Below, piece after piece: positions 20,285-31,044 of a stretch of DNA of 64,000 nucleotides. Both the position numbers and the translations under genes were made by a program. The notes under the pieces are model-generated. The model had not been told where the DNA came from, made no database searches, and was given only the letters and a program-made list of their open reading frames with translations. Numbering within the stretch: the stretch's first letter is position 1; each line of letters starts with the position of its first letter. The stretch is from Dromiciops gliroides (taxonomy: Eukaryota; Chordata; Mammalia; Microbiotheria; Microbiotheriidae). The stretch covers positions 51,987,143-52,051,142 of the forward strand of contig NC_057867.1 of NCBI RefSeq assembly GCF_019393635.1, written 5' to 3'.

Positions 20285-21344
20285 AATGTGTCTGCGATGA
20301 ATCCAGTTGTTCTGGGAAAGAATGTGTAATTCTATAAGAAAGTCACTGGTACTTTTGGAGACCTTTTCTGAGGCTTTGCTTGAAGTTATATTGTTTGCTT
20401 CTTTCGAGTTTGCTTCTTGGAAATATTTCTTGGTAAGTGTTCAATGTCTTCTCTTTGTAACTGAGCTCTGGCCTCAGCTCCTGACCACGTTCTGCCCCCT
20501 CCCTCCCTCCCTCTTGGATGAGGTGGTCGGGCCCTGTCGGTGCTGACCTTGCTTTCCTGCAGTGCTGCGGCTGGCTTCCTGCCCCTAGGTAGCCTTGAGG
20601 GATCTGGGTTAGTCAGAACCCTGTTGTTGGCTGCCCCTGATCAGAGCCTTGGGTGGTCTTCTTTCCCCACTGAAGTTTCCTTGACTAAGGCACTTCCTCT
20701 TCTGATTTTCTTGGAGCTTCTTTGGTCAAAGCCCAGGCCTATATTTAAAAAAATTTTTTTTGCAGAGCAATGGGGGTTAAGTGACTTGCCCAGGGTCACA
20801 CAGCTAGTATGTGTCAAGTGTCTGAAGCCGGATTTGAACTCAGGTCCTCCTGAATCCAGGGCCAGTGCTTATCCACTGTGCCACCTAGCTGCCCCAAAGC
20901 CCAGGCCTATTAATCTCCCTCCCTCCCCTCAGCTTTTCCAACCAGGGTATTGCCTCTTTGGAACTCCTGGGGTCCTCCTGTTCAGAGTGGTGCCATGGCC
21001 TACTGCCTCCTCTTTCCCAACCAAGGATGCTGCCTCTTCTGGTTCCCCTGGGTCCTCCTTGCTCAAGGCTCTGCAGTGGTCTTGCCTCCCAGGGTTTCTC
21101 TGGTCAGGGTGCTGGGAGGAGGAGAATTCTCTCACTGGGAGGCTTCCTGGGCTGTCTATCCCGGTTCTTGATGGCTTCTTTGAGAAGACCGCTCTTCCGG
21201 TGTCTTCAGCATCTGATTCAGTCCTAGGTATCCCAGCCCTTCAACCTTAACTCTTAGAAAGGAAGTGCAGAGGGCCTGAAGCATTCCAAGGTAGGAGAGA
21301 AACCCCAAAGAGTCATAGAACAAAAACCCTGAGCCAGGTAGCTC
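20285..21344. other. Pyrimidine-rich unique sequence with imperfect repeats, split by a SINE
   Basis: Excluding the SINE at 20743-20894, it has no recognised repeat. 20941-21115 contains imperfect tandem units of about 80 bp. A 236-codon open frame runs 20540-21250 (+) but reads straight through the antisense SINE and matches no family, so I do not call it a gene. Confidence 0.5.
20743..20894 (-). repeat. Short CORE-SINE, type B, 16-bp TSD
   Basis: Reverse copy. Perfect TSD caaagcccaggcctat at 20727-20742 and 20895-20910. Confidence 0.95.
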
Positions 21345-21460
21345 AGGATTCTCTCAGGTGGGTTATTACAAGTGTCTATCCTCATTTCTCAGGTGAAGAA
21401 GATGAAGTGACTTGCCCACAGTCACATAGCCAGGAAGCATTGGTTACTGGCCTTCACACA
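21345..21460 (-). repeat. MIR-like SINE relic
   Basis: 'atcctcatttctcaggtgaa', 'agtgacttgcccacagtcac', 'atagccaggaagc'. Confidence 0.6.
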
Positions 21461-21632
21461 GCTCTTCTGGATGAGTCTATTGCCCTTCCTCTGTACCCCC
21501 CTCAAAGAGACTCTCCTGGGGAAGTGCTCCCCAGGAGCACTATTCTTCTCCACAATTTGATCTCCAGGGCAAAGGCCAATCTCAAAGATTGTCCCATTAG
21601 AATGTAAACTCATTGAGGGCAGGGACTGTTTC

Positions 21633-22517
21633 TTTTCATTATCTTTTCCTGCATTAGTCATGTTGTGAGAGAAGAATCAGAACAAAAGGGAAAAACCTCA
21701 AAAAAGTAAAAACAAAAACAAAAACAAAAAGTAGAAACAGTGTGGTTCAATCTGCATTCAGAATCCACAGTTCTTTTTTCTGGATGTGGAGAGCATTTTC
21801 CATCCTGAGTCCTTTGGAATTGTCTTGGATCATTGTATTGCTGAGAAGAGCCACATCTATCACAGTTGATCATCACCCAGTATTGCTGTTACTGTGTAAA
21901 ATGTTCTTCTGGTTCTGCTCACTTCATGCAGCATCAGTCCACTTAAGTCTTTTCAGGTTTTTCTGAAATCTGTCCTCTCATCATTTCTTATAGCACAATA
22001 ATATTCCATTATATTCATATACCACAATTTGTTCAGCCATTCCCCAATTATGGGCATCCCCTTGCTTTACAATTCTTTGCCACCACAAAGAGAGCTGCTA
22101 GAAATATTTTTATATATGTGGGCCCTTTTCCCTTTTTTATGATCTCTTTGGGATACAGATCTAATAGTGATATTACTAGGTCAAAGGGTATGCACAATCC
22201 CATAGCCCTTTGGGCATAGTGCCAAATTGCTCTCCAGAATGGTTGGATCAGTTCACAACTCCACCAACAATGCATGAGTGTTCCAATTTTCCCACAGGTT
22301 CTCCAACATTTAATATTTTCCTTTTTTGTCATACTAGCCAATCTGATAGGTGTCAGGTGGTACCTCAGAGTTGTTTTAATTTGCATTTCTCTAATCAATA
22401 GTGATTTAGAACATTTTTTTCATATGGCAATAGATAGCTTTGATTTCTTCATCTGAATACTGCCTGTTCATATCCTTTGACCATTTCTCAATTGGGAAAT
22501 GACTTGCATTCTTATAA
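21633..22517 (-). pseudogene. 5'-truncated L1: ORF2 C-terminus and 3' UTR
   Basis: Reverse L1. The frame 22398-22048 encodes 116 residues with the Cys/His motif C31-x3-C35-x7-H43-x4-C48 of L1 ORF2p, then [16 protein letters not shown] frameshift or stop ends it before the true C-terminus. The 3' UTR occupies about 21658-21900. A 13-bp TSD, cagggactgtttc, lies at 21620-21632 and 22518-22530, inside an L2 end. It lacks endonuclease and reverse-transcriptase domains. Confidence 0.9.
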
Positions 22518-22576
22518 CAGGGACTGTTTCCATTTGGATTTATAGCCCCCAGACTTTAGCTCAGTACCTGGCACAT

Positions 22577-22829
22577 TTGTGGTTGTTCAGTCATTTCAGT
22601 TGTATCTGACTCTTTGTGACACCATTTGGGGGTTTTCTTGGCAAAGATTCTGTAGGATTTTGCCATTTCCTTCTCCAGCCCATTTTACATATGAAGAACT
22701 GAGGCAAACAGGACTTCCCTAGGACCTCACAGCTAATGTAGGTCTGAGGCAGAATTTGAACTCATGAAGATGAGTCTTCCTGATTCCAAGCCTAGTGCTC
22801 TGTCCCCTGCAGCTCCACCTAGGTGCCCT
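22577..22829 (-). repeat. RTE-tailed SINE nested in L2
   Basis: Reverse copy: 'gtggttgttcagtcatttca', 'atctgactctttgtgacacc', 'gaagaactgaggcaaacagg', head 'agctccacctaggtgccc'. It interrupts the L2 phrase 'cctggcac...ata'. Confidence 0.88.
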
Positions 22830-22969
22830 AGCATATAATAGGCACCTAATAAATGCTTACTGATTGGTTGTTGATTGAAGATAAATAGTAGTACTTTGGA
22901 GGTGCTCTGGTGAAGAAATAAGAGGAACAGTAGTGGCCATTTTTATAGCATCTGTATATAGAAGATTGA

Positions 22970-23210
22970 CTTTGGAGTCAGAAAGACCTGGGTTCAAATT
23001 CCATCTCTGATGCAGACTGGCTGTGTGGCCCTGGGCAAGTCACTCTCAGTGGTCTAGACAACCTTATAAAACTGTACATTGTAGAGAAAGTGCCAACCTC
23101 CACTGGTAGTGGGAGTTCCCTCACATGGGAGTTCCCCATACCAGTGAAATCCCAGGTCCCATCCCTGTCCCTCTCCCTGTGCCACCTAGCTGCCCCCGCT
23201 CAGACCATAC
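22970..23210 (+). repeat. K-type SINE
   Basis: MIR-like head ('gactttggagtcagaaagac', 'tggctgtgtggccctgggca') followed by the family block 'gagaaagtgccaacctccac' and 'ccagtgaaatcccaggtccc'. Confidence 0.7.
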
Positions 23211-23329
23211 TTTGAGAACCACTATATTATGTCATGCTACCTCAACTAATTGAAGGCAACTCTAATGTTCTCCCCCTCCCAAATTTGGACCTATCTGCTC
23301 TAGGCCAAACACTCCTAGTTTCTTCATCT

Positions 23330-23490
23330 GATCTTAATAATAGTCCCATGTGTAGGACATTCAAGTATTATTATCCCCATTTCATACAGGAAAAAACAGT
23401 CTCAGAGAGTTCAAGTGACTTACCCAGAGTCACACAGCCAATAAGTAGCAGGTCTTGAACCTAGGCCTTCCAGATCCTCTGTCAGTGACA
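23330..23490 (-). repeat. MIR SINE
   Basis: 'tattattatccccatttcat', 'gtgacttacccagagtcaca', 'aacctaggccttccagat'. Confidence 0.75.
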
Positions 23491-24730
23491 GCAGATAATA
23501 AAGTATATGGCTGTGAGTTTCATATTTTAGATCTATGTATTGACTTGAATCTAACTAGGCAAAATGGTGGATTTTCTCATTTGGTATTTTTTAACAGTCC
23601 TGTCATGCTGCTAAACGGATGTAGAATTCGAATGTGGCTATGGACAATGAGGGGGGAGGTAAATGCTCAGCATGGTCATCCCTTGGAGACTTGAGACGCC
23701 ATCTCTGTCAGGTGCCAATCACTCGACTTGCTTATTGGATCCTGGACAGTGACATCTCTTCCAGCACCTTGGGTCAGGTGGGAGGCATTTCCCCAAGTTC
23801 AGTGATGGAAGATCTTTTGAAAGTGCTTTTCAAGCCCATTGTAAATTAAAATTGCAGATGCACACACATCATTATCGTAATTTGTTTTTCCATTACCGAG
23901 GAACGGCTGCGTGTGGGAGTCGGCATGTTAAATGCACGGCTGGGTTCAGGAGTAACATCTGCGATGAGAAAAGAAATTAAAAACCAAAAACCACCAGCTC
24001 CCAGAAACCCTCCTGGTTTCTTTGGACCCATGATGAGCACGCCTCCGTTGCCCTGTGTTTCCCCTCTTTTTCCTGGCAAGATCTCTCTGTGGAGGGGAGG
24101 CCCAGGTTGTTCTATTGGATCCCCTGGAGGGCACTTCCCGGTATGTTTAATGGTTGGTAAACTGACAGTTTTTGCACAGTGGGGAGTCCTGATGTGATTT
24201 GACATTCACAGAACTGTTGTCGATTACAACTCAGGGACAAGAAAAGGTCAACCTGGCACCCCAGATGGTTCCAAATTGTTCAAGGGTCTTCCCCTCTGCC
24301 CTGGCTCCTTGGGACAGGTGTGAAGTGAAGGGTGATCGGCTTAATCAGATCCCACCTGAATAGGAGCCCCACCGGTTTAGCTCCTGCAAAATAACTTCCA
24401 AGATGAAGTGGTCCCAGTCTGGACATGGTACTCTGACCTGCAGTTAGTAATTCCAAAAACAGAAGATCCCCCTGAGGGGAATGGGCTTGTTGGGGACCCC
24501 TGTTATAAGATCTTTGTAGTCAGAAGGCTGGAATCTATTGCCTATTCTGTGTACCATATTGCAAGCATGCTGGGAAGGAAAATGGCAGCATCCAAATCAT
24601 GTGATTTGGGGAAAGTACCAAACTTTTCTTTCCTTATCTGGAAATATGGTCCTAGCATCCATGATCCAGAGCTTCTAGGGACCTCAGGGGTTATCTAGTC
24701 TATCATATTTGTAGAGATAATGCGATGATA
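23491..24730. other. Long repeat-poor block, no gene seen
   Basis: About 1.2 kb without recognised repeats. CpG-containing words occur at 23895-23965 ('cgaggaacggctgcgtgtgg'). Frames of 96-119 codons overlap on both strands at 23846-24205 and 24408-24698 and match nothing known. Confidence 0.5.
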
Positions 24731-24734
24731 GTTG

Positions 24735-24895
24735 TAAAGTGCACCCGGCACATAGTAGGTGCTTAATAAATGCTTGTTTCCTTTCTTCTTCACAGAGAAG
24801 GGAGCTGAGGCCCAGAGAAGTGACATGACATACTTCCATAGGTGGGAAGTGGCAGAATTAGGATTTGAAACCAGATTCTTTGACTTCAGATCCTT
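24735..24895. repeat. L2 end plus reverse MIR-like core
   Basis: 24735-24775 is L2 ('ggcacatagtaggtgcttaa'). 24790-24895 has 'gagaagggagctgaggccca' and 'taggatttgaaaccagattc'. Confidence 0.6.
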
Positions 24896-24910
24896 CACTC
24901 TTGACTTGAT

Positions 24911-25054
24911 TTTTTTTGGTGGGGCAGTGAGGGTTAAGTGACTTGCCTAGGGTCACACAGCTAGTAAGTGTCAAGTGTCTGAGGTCGGATTTGAACTCGG
25001 GTTCTCCTGAATCCAAGGCTGGTGTTTTATCCACTGTGCCACCTATCTGCTTCT
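24911..25054 (-). repeat. Short CORE-SINE, type B, TSD
   Basis: Reverse copy. Perfect 12-bp TSD tcttgacttgat at 24899-24910 and 25055-25066. Confidence 0.95.
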
Positions 25055-25149
25055 TCTTGACTTGATCTTGAAAGTCCATAAGCTTCTGTGACAAGTAGTG
25101 GTGCTTAGAGGTGAAAAAGAAAAACAACAGTAACAGGCATTTTTATATC

Positions 25150-25345
25150 ATTTAGTGACTTTGGAGTCGAGTTCAAGTGCCACCTCTGACACATATTTAG
25201 GCTGTGTGATCCTGGGCAAGTCACTCCTAGTGCTCTACGCAGCCTTCCATTGTAAAGAAGGTGCTGACCTGCATTGGTAAATAGAGTTTCCTCACCTGGG
25301 AGTTCCCTATGCCAATGAAATCACAGGTCCAGTGCCTAAGCTTCT
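25150..25345 (+). repeat. K-type SINE
   Basis: 'tttagtgactttggagtcga', 'ctgtgtgatcctgggcaagt', 'aggtgctgacctgcattggt', 'gccaatgaaatcacaggtcc'. The best preserved 3' end of this family here. Confidence 0.75.
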
Positions 25346-25513
25346 CTGATTCTGGGAGCGTCCTTTCCTGAGATTGGTCAGAATGCAATAATAGCAATAG
25401 CTGATGTGGTAATAGCCCTTAAAGGACAATAAAGCTCTTTAGATATAATGGTGCCATCAGACAATGTAACAATCATGGCTGTCTTTCAGATTGTGATTGT
25501 AATGTCTGCAGTA

Positions 25514-25695
25514 GAGCAGCTAGGTGGCTCTGTAGTAGATAGAGCACTGGGCCTGGAGTCAGGTAGACCTGAATTCAGATGCAGCTTCAAACGCATACTA
25601 GCTATGTGATCCTGGGCAAGTCACTTAACCCTATTTGCCCCAGTTTCCTCATTTGTCAAATGAGTTGGAGAGGGAAATGGCAAACCACTCCAGTA

Positions 25696-25726
<31 letters not shown>

Positions 25727-25945
25727 TTTTTGGCGGGGCAATGGGGGTTAAGTGACTTGCCCAAGGTCACATAGCTAGTAAGTGTCAAGTGTCTGAGGCC
25801 GGATTTGAACTCAGGAACTCCTGAATCCAGGGCCGGTGCTTTATCCACTGCACCATCTAGCCGCCCCACACTCCAGTATCTTTGCCAAGAAAACCCCAGA
25901 TGGGTTAACAACGCAACTGAAAAATGACTAAACTATAACCACAAA
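25514..25945 (+). repeat. RTE-tailed SINE split by a CORE-SINE
   Basis: Left part 25514-25696 ('gagcagctaggtggctctgt', 'gggaaatggcaaaccactcc') resumes at 25869 ('tctttgccaagaaaacccca', 'aacgcaactgaaaaatgac'). Confidence 0.88.
25697..25868 (-). repeat. Short CORE-SINE, type B, nested, with (TA)n tail
   Basis: Reverse copy; the tail side carries (TA)n at 25694-25719 and poly(T). TSD cactccagtat at 25686-25696 and 25869-25879. Confidence 0.94.
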
Positions 25946-25949
25946 AAGG

Positions 25950-26275
25950 CCTATACACATATTATCTCTTTGACAAACTTACAAATGAGAAAACCGAGGC
26001 TCAGGAGAGATTAAGGGGCTTGGCCAGAGTCACCCAGATGTTAAAGAAATCTTTTTTTGGGGGGCAATGGGGGTTAAGTGACTTGCCCAGGGTCACACAG
26101 CTAGTCAAGTGTCAAGTGTCTGAGGTCAGATTTGAACTCAGGTCCTCCTGAATCCAGGGCCTGTGCTTTATCCACTGCGCCACCTAGCTGCCCCTGTTAA
26201 AGAAATCTCTAGGCAGGATTTGTACCTAGGGCTTCCTGACTCCAGGCCTAGTGATCTATCTACTGCACCACAACA
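25950..26275 (-). repeat. MIR SINE split by a CORE-SINE
   Basis: Left: 'gagaaaaccgaggctcagga', 'cttggccagagtcacccag'. Right (26209 on): 'aggcaggatttgtacctagg', 'ctccaggcctagtgatct'. Confidence 0.8.
26053..26194 (-). repeat. Short CORE-SINE, type B, nested in MIR
   Basis: Reverse copy. Perfect 14-bp TSD tgttaaagaaatct at 26039-26052 and 26195-26208. Confidence 0.96.
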
Positions 26276-26694
26276 AAGGTGAAGGGAATGTTTGAGGTGC
26301 ACCAGGCTCCCATCGATGGTAGCAGTGAGGAAAGTCAGGAGTTTGGGCTCCATTGGGAAGAAGAGAAATCTGGAGAAGTCATCATCGTTGTAAATATCTG
26401 TCCTGAGGGCTGAAAACTTGGGATCTCTGTGATTTATTACATTGCAAAGTGCGAGTTGTGAGTTGAGTCTTACAGTGGACAAGAAGAAGAAAACTGCTTC
26501 TCCTGGGCACCCCATGTTTGGGGGTGGGGGTGAGGATCACTAAAACAGGAGGAAATTCCCCAAGAGGGATCAGGTGAATGAATGTGGAGTCCTTTAGAGG
26601 AGGATTTGATTATTTTGTTTTCAACAGAATCCCTCTTTGGGGCAACAGATTGACTCATAGGGGGCACAACTTAGCAAAGTGTCAAGAGATTCAT
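26276..26694. other. Unique sequence
   Basis: No recognised gene or repeat; short overlapping frames only. Confidence 0.5.
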
Positions 26695-27012
26695 TCCTAG
26701 TTGGTGGGGTTGCAGGAACATAGATTTGGAGTCAGAGGGGTCTGAGTTCAAATTTTCGTTCTGCCATTTATTTGACCCGTCACAAATTACTTCACTTCTT
26801 TGGCCCTGTCTTACCATCTGTAAACCCAGGGAGTAGGGCTCAAGAGCTGGAAGAGAGAACTTAGATGTCATATAGTTAAACCTGCTCAATTTGTGGAGGA
26901 GGGAGCTGAGGTCCAGAGAGATAGTGACTTGCCCAAGGTCACACAGATGGCAGAGTCAGCATTTGAATCCAAGTCCTCTGACTCCAAATGCAGGGTTCTT
27001 TCTACTCTACCT
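26695..27012. repeat. Two MIR-like SINEs, opposite orientations
   Basis: 26695-26830 forward ('atagatttggagtcagaggg', 'gccctgtcttaccatctgta'). 26838-27012 reverse ('gggagctgaggtccagagag', 'acttgcccaaggtcacacag', 'ccaagtcctctgactcc'). Confidence 0.7.
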
Positions 27013-27552
27013 TGGAAGATACCCCTTTCCAGCTCAAAAACTATGATCTTAATGCCACTAGAGTTATCTCAATTTACTTTCCTGGATGGCAAGAGGTAGG
27101 GGTGCATGGATCTTGGATGGCTCCCGTAGCCAAATCTTTATTAAGCTACCCTACCATAGAACCTCAAGCCATTTCAAAAATCTCACTTAGTATTTACAGA
27201 GTATCTGTTGGTAGTGGGGTGGAGGGGGCATACGCAAAAGGACAAGTTGGGAGTTGTAGCCTCAGATGGATTTCCAGGTTACCTGGGGGAGACCGAGATT
27301 CGAATGGCTAGAGCAGCTAAATACCAAGGCAAGGGAGCCTGCAGTTAAGTACTAACATGAACGGTCCAGCTGATAAGTGCCAGCAGAGGTTGGGGAGCAG
27401 ATGGAAAGATCAGTGTGACTGGGAAGAGTCTGGGAAAGCTTCCTGGAAGCACTCGGTCAGCTAGCAATACCCAAGTACCTACTATGTGCCGGACACCTGC
27501 TAGGTGTTGGGAGTGAAGGGAGGCCTCTCTGAGGATCCTCAAATTAAAAAGG
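27013..27552. other. Unique sequence
   Basis: No confident repeat apart from an L2-like 'ctactatgtgccggacacct' at 27478-27500. No gene. Confidence 0.5.
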
Positions 27553-27640
27553 ATAAAGACTAGACCTGTGATTTCATCCATATGTGGAACTCCTAGTTGA
27601 GAAAATTTCCTCTACCAATGCGAGTTGGCATACTCTCTGC
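27553..27640 (-). repeat. K-type SINE 3' fragment
   Basis: 'gacctgtgatttcatccata' then 'ttcctctaccaatgcgagtt', in reverse. Confidence 0.55.
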
Positions 27641-27831
27641 AGTTTCTAGGAGGGCTGCCTAGACTTCTGAGGGCTTCTGCCACCTGCACAGGGTCCTACA
27701 GTTGCTACCAGGTGGCTGAGGTGGCCAAGGCAAGCTTTGAGCTCCATTGTTCCTGACCCAAGTTCAGCACTAACTTCTCTATCTCTAGGGACCAGGCCAG
27801 TTGGCATTTGGGCAGTAGCCACCCTTGCGAG

Positions 27832-27973
27832 TTTTTTTTCAGGGCAATGAGAGTTAAGTGACTTGCCCAGGGTCACACAGCTGGTAAGTGTCAAGTATCT
27901 GAGGCCATATTTGAACTCAGGTCCTCCTGAATCCAGGGTCAGTGTCTTATCCACTACATTACCTAGCTGTACC
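27832..27973 (-). repeat. Short CORE-SINE, type B
   Basis: Reverse copy with mutated head (ttacctagctgta). Diverged; TSD not clear. Confidence 0.9.
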
Positions 27974-28034
27974 CTGCCTCCTTTGTGGGTTTTATAAAGC
28001 ACTCTATGGTACAATTGATTTTCATGTGTATGTA

Positions 28035-28130
28035 GAATTTAAACTCCTTGACAGCAGGTGCTACTTATTTAGCCCTGTACCCCCAGCTCATAGGATATAG
28101 TAAATACTTAGCATATATACTTGGTGAATT
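28035..28130 (+). repeat. L2 3' end
   Basis: 'taaactccttgacagcaggt', 'gccctgtacccccagctcat', 'tagtaaatacttagc'. Confidence 0.65.
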
Positions 28131-28192
28131 AAATTTGAACTTCACAATTGCCCCATGAAAGTAGGTGGTAAAAGGGCTTGGTAGCCCCATGA

Positions 28193-28610
28193 GGCAGCTG
28201 ATGGTGCAGTGGATAGAGTGGTGGGCCTGGACTTAGGAAGACCTGAGTTCAAATGACCCCAGACATTAGCTGTGGTGACGGGAAAGTCACCTAACTGCTG
28301 TTTGCCTCAGTTTCTTCACCTGTAAAATGGGGATAATAACAGCATCTACCACCCAGGATTATTATGAAGATCAAATGGGATAATATTTGTAAAAAGCATT
28401 TAGCATAGGGGCAGCTAGGCAGTGCTACAGTGGATAAAGCACCAGCCTTGGATTCAGGAGAAATTGAGTTCAAATCCAGCCTCAGACACTTGACACTTAC
28501 TAGCTGTGTGACCCTGGGAAAGTCACTTAACCCTCATTGTCCTGCAAAAAAAAAAAAAGAATTTAGCACAGTGCCTGACACATAGCAGGCACTATATAAA
28601 TGCTTGTTCC
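28193..28610 (+). repeat. MIR SINE split by a CORE-SINE
   Basis: Left arm: 'gatggtgcagtggatagagt', 'gcctcagtttcttcacctgt', 'gggataataacagcatctac'. Right arm from 28561: 'agcacagtgcctgacacata', 'gcactatataaatgcttg'. Confidence 0.85.
28406..28560 (+). repeat. Short CORE-SINE, type B, nested in MIR
   Basis: Forward copy with poly(A) at 28546-28560. Short TSD atttagca at 28398-28405 and 28561-28568. Confidence 0.93.
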
Positions 28611-28624
28611 CGCCCCCCCCCCCA

Positions 28625-28765
28625 TCCACAGATAAAGGAACTGAAGCTCTGAATGATTAAGTAATTTACCCATGATGGTACAGTTATCTCTGGAGTCAGG
28701 ATTTGAACCCAGGTGTCTGACTCAGAGCCCAGAGTTCTTTCTAGTATGTCACACCATACTTTGAA
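28625..28765 (-). repeat. MIR-like SINE
   Basis: 'cagataaaggaactgaagct', 'tcaggatttgaacccaggtg', 'cagagttctttctagtat'. Confidence 0.65.
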
Positions 28766-28799
28766 TGGTTAGGGGAATTAGGAAGAAATGGAATGACTT

Positions 28800-29580
28800 T
28801 AGTAGGAACCCAACCAATCAATAAACATTTATTAGGTACCTACTATATGTTAGGCACTCTCTTAAGCTTGAGGGATACAAAAAGACAAAAGACAGTCCCT
28901 TCCCTCAAAGAGCTTACAATTTAATGGGGGAGACAACATGCAAACAAATATATACAAATTAAGCTATTTACAGAATAAATAAGAAATAATTAACAGAGTG
29001 AAGGCACCGGAATGAAGAGGGATTAGAGAAAGCTTCCCGTAGAAGGTGGGATTTTACTTGGTAAGAGACCAGGGAAGCCAGGAGGTGGGGATGAAGAGGG
29101 AGAGCATTCCAGACATGGGGGACAGCCTGAAAAATGTCTGGAGCCAAAAGATGGAGTATCTTATTCACTGGATAGCCAGGAGGCCAATGCTACTGGATCA
29201 AAGAGTATATGGTAGGGAGAAAGGTGTAAGAAGACTGGAGAGGGGGCAGCTAGGTGGTGCAGTGGATAGAGCACCGGCCCTGGATTTAGGAGGACCTGAG
29301 TTCAAATCCGGCCTCAGACACTTAACACTTACTAGCTGTGTGACCCTGGGCAAGTCACTTAACCCCAATTGCCTCACCAAAAAAAAATTAAAAAAAAAAA
29401 GAAGACTGGAGAGGTGGGAGGGGGCTAGTTTAGGAAGGACTTTGAGTGCCAAGTGTAGGATTTTCTATTTGATCCTTGAGGTGATAGGGAGCCACTGGAG
29501 TTTATTGAGTAGGGGCAAAATAATTAAGCAGGCACTGAGATGCAGTCCAAGGAAATCTTGTGTAGGGCTCTGGTTTCCAT
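28800..29580 (+). repeat. Old long interspersed repeat, split by a CORE-SINE
   Basis: Begins 'caataaacatttattaggta', then 'agagcttacaatttaatggg', 'gagagcattccagacatggg', 'tttgatccttgaggtgatag' and 'gagccactggagtttattga'. I recognise this phrase set from mammalian genomes but cannot name the family. Fragments of it recur at 17125-17221, 44395-44525, 54680-54830 and perhaps 57690-58175. Confidence 0.6.
29244..29398 (+). repeat. Short CORE-SINE, type A, 16-bp TSD
   Basis: Forward copy. Perfect TSD aagaagactggagagg at 29228-29243 and 29399-29414, inside the old long repeat. Confidence 0.96.
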
Positions 29581-29824
29581 GCTGTAAGAATGGGGCTCAG
29601 GTTCTTTAGAACACACACTCTACCTGGTAGGCAGAGAGGGCCCTGCTTAACTTCTCTCGGCTCTGTCTACTCTGTAGAATTTAAAGCAGATCGACTCTCC
29701 CAAGCTTTCTGTCTTGGCAACCTGGTAACCTTCTCAGAGGAAGGAGGAGGAGGAGGAGGAGGAAGGCTGAGGCATGGAGAGGTGAGGAAGCAGTGGAATG
29801 ATCTCGATATTTTTTAACAGATCC

Positions 29825-30005
29825 AGGAGACAGCTGGATTTGACCTGAGAGATCACTAGCTTAACCCCTTCATTTTACAGGTGAGGAAACTGAGGCTTAG
29901 AGAGACTAGGTAACTTGCTGAAGGTTACACAGGGAAGTGTCTGAGGCAGGATTTGAACCCAATTCCTCTAAACCTAGCATTTTGTTCCATTGTACCATGT
30001 GGATG
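29825..30005 (-). repeat. MIR-like SINE
   Basis: 'cattttacaggtgaggaaac', 'aacttgctgaaggttacaca', 'ggatttgaacccaattcctc'. Confidence 0.7.
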
Positions 30006-30119
30006 CTTCTGATTTAAGTTGGTTTGGCACTTGGGTGACAGGTTCATTCTGGACCCAGACTTTGTATTGGATTCAGTGGAAGGAGCTTGGGTTTAGTCCC
30101 TTCGAAGGTTCTTACCTTT

Positions 30120-30120
<1 letters not shown>

Positions 30121-30169
<49 letters not shown>
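30121..30169. repeat. (GA)n microsatellite
   Basis: About 24 uninterrupted GA units. Confidence 0.98.
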
Positions 30170-30173
<4 letters not shown>

Positions 30174-30424
30174 CAAGGCCATGGAAAACCACAATGACTA
30201 TATTGCCAGCCTAGTATGAGCCATTGTTGGAGAAGAGGGAGAGACCTTGAAGGGAAGCACAGCAAAACCACCTCTACAGATTCTTGCAGCCTTGCCTCAA
30301 CTTTCTAGGAGTTTGAAGACTCAGAGGAAAAGAAAAGTCCACGTGACAAATTAAGTGTCTGGGCCACAAATGCATTGCTGGAACTGAACACAATTGAAAT
30401 TGGGGTGTAGGCTAAGTCTGATGT

Positions 30425-30800
30425 CAAGGCACCTGGGTTTCGATTCTAGCTCACTTACTGGCACTTATCTATGACCTTAGGCAAATCATTTCCCCTCTCA
30501 GGGCCTCAGTTTCCTCATCTATGAAATGGAGATAATAATAGTACCTCCTTCACAGCTTTGTTGTGAGGATCAGCTGAGATAACATGTAAAAAGACTTTGC
30601 AAACCTTAAGTGCTATATAAATGCTATTATCATTATTTGTAGATGGTGTAGTGGATAGATTGCTGAATTTAGAGTCAAGAAGGCTTAGGTTTGACTTGCC
30701 TCAGACTCTTGGTAGCTAGATGACCCTGTGTATGTCACTAAATCTCTCTGAGCTTCAGTTTCTTCATCTGTAAAATAAGGGTGATAGTAATAGTGGCTAT
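30425..30800 (+). repeat. Two tandem MIR SINEs
   Basis: First, 30425-30640: 'gggcctcagtttcctcatct', 'agataataatagtacctcct', 'agtgctatataaatgctatt'. Second, 30640-30800: 'gtgtagtggatagattgctg', 'cttcagtttcttcatctgta'. Confidence 0.8.
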
Positions 30801-30805
30801 TGTTC

Positions 30806-31044
30806 AGTAGTGGCTGACTTCATGACCTCGTAAACCACAGCACACCAAGCCTGTCCATGTGGTTTCCTTGGCAAAGATACTGGAGTGGTTTGCTATTTCC
30901 TTCCCCATTGGATTAAGGGAAACAGAGGTGAAGCGATTTGCCCAAGGTCACACAGCTAGGGAGTGTCCGAGGCCAGATTTGAACTCAGGTTTTCCTGACT
31001 CTAGGCCCAGCACGCTATTCACTGCAGCGCCACCTAGCAGCCTC
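30806..31044 (-). repeat. RTE-tailed SINE
   Basis: Reverse copy with 'aaagatactggagtggtttg', 'ggtcacacagctagggagtg' and head 'agcgccacctagcagcc'. Its RTE-like end includes 'cacagcacaccaagcctgtc', close to the BovB-derived part of ruminant Bov-A SINEs. Confidence 0.87.

Larger units (their letters stand above)
21602..22866 (+). repeat. L2 3' end split twice
   Basis: The L2 3' end reads 21602-21632 (cattgagggcagggactg), resumes at 22531-22576 (ccagactttagctcagta), and again at 22830-22866 (taataaatgcttactgattg). An L1 (21633-22517) and an RTE-tailed SINE (22577-22829) separate the pieces. Confidence 0.85.

Noticed and set aside
20540..21250. 236-codon open frame
   Set aside because: It runs through an antisense CORE-SINE flanked by TSDs and has no recognisable domain or splice context; most likely chance in pyrimidine-rich DNA.
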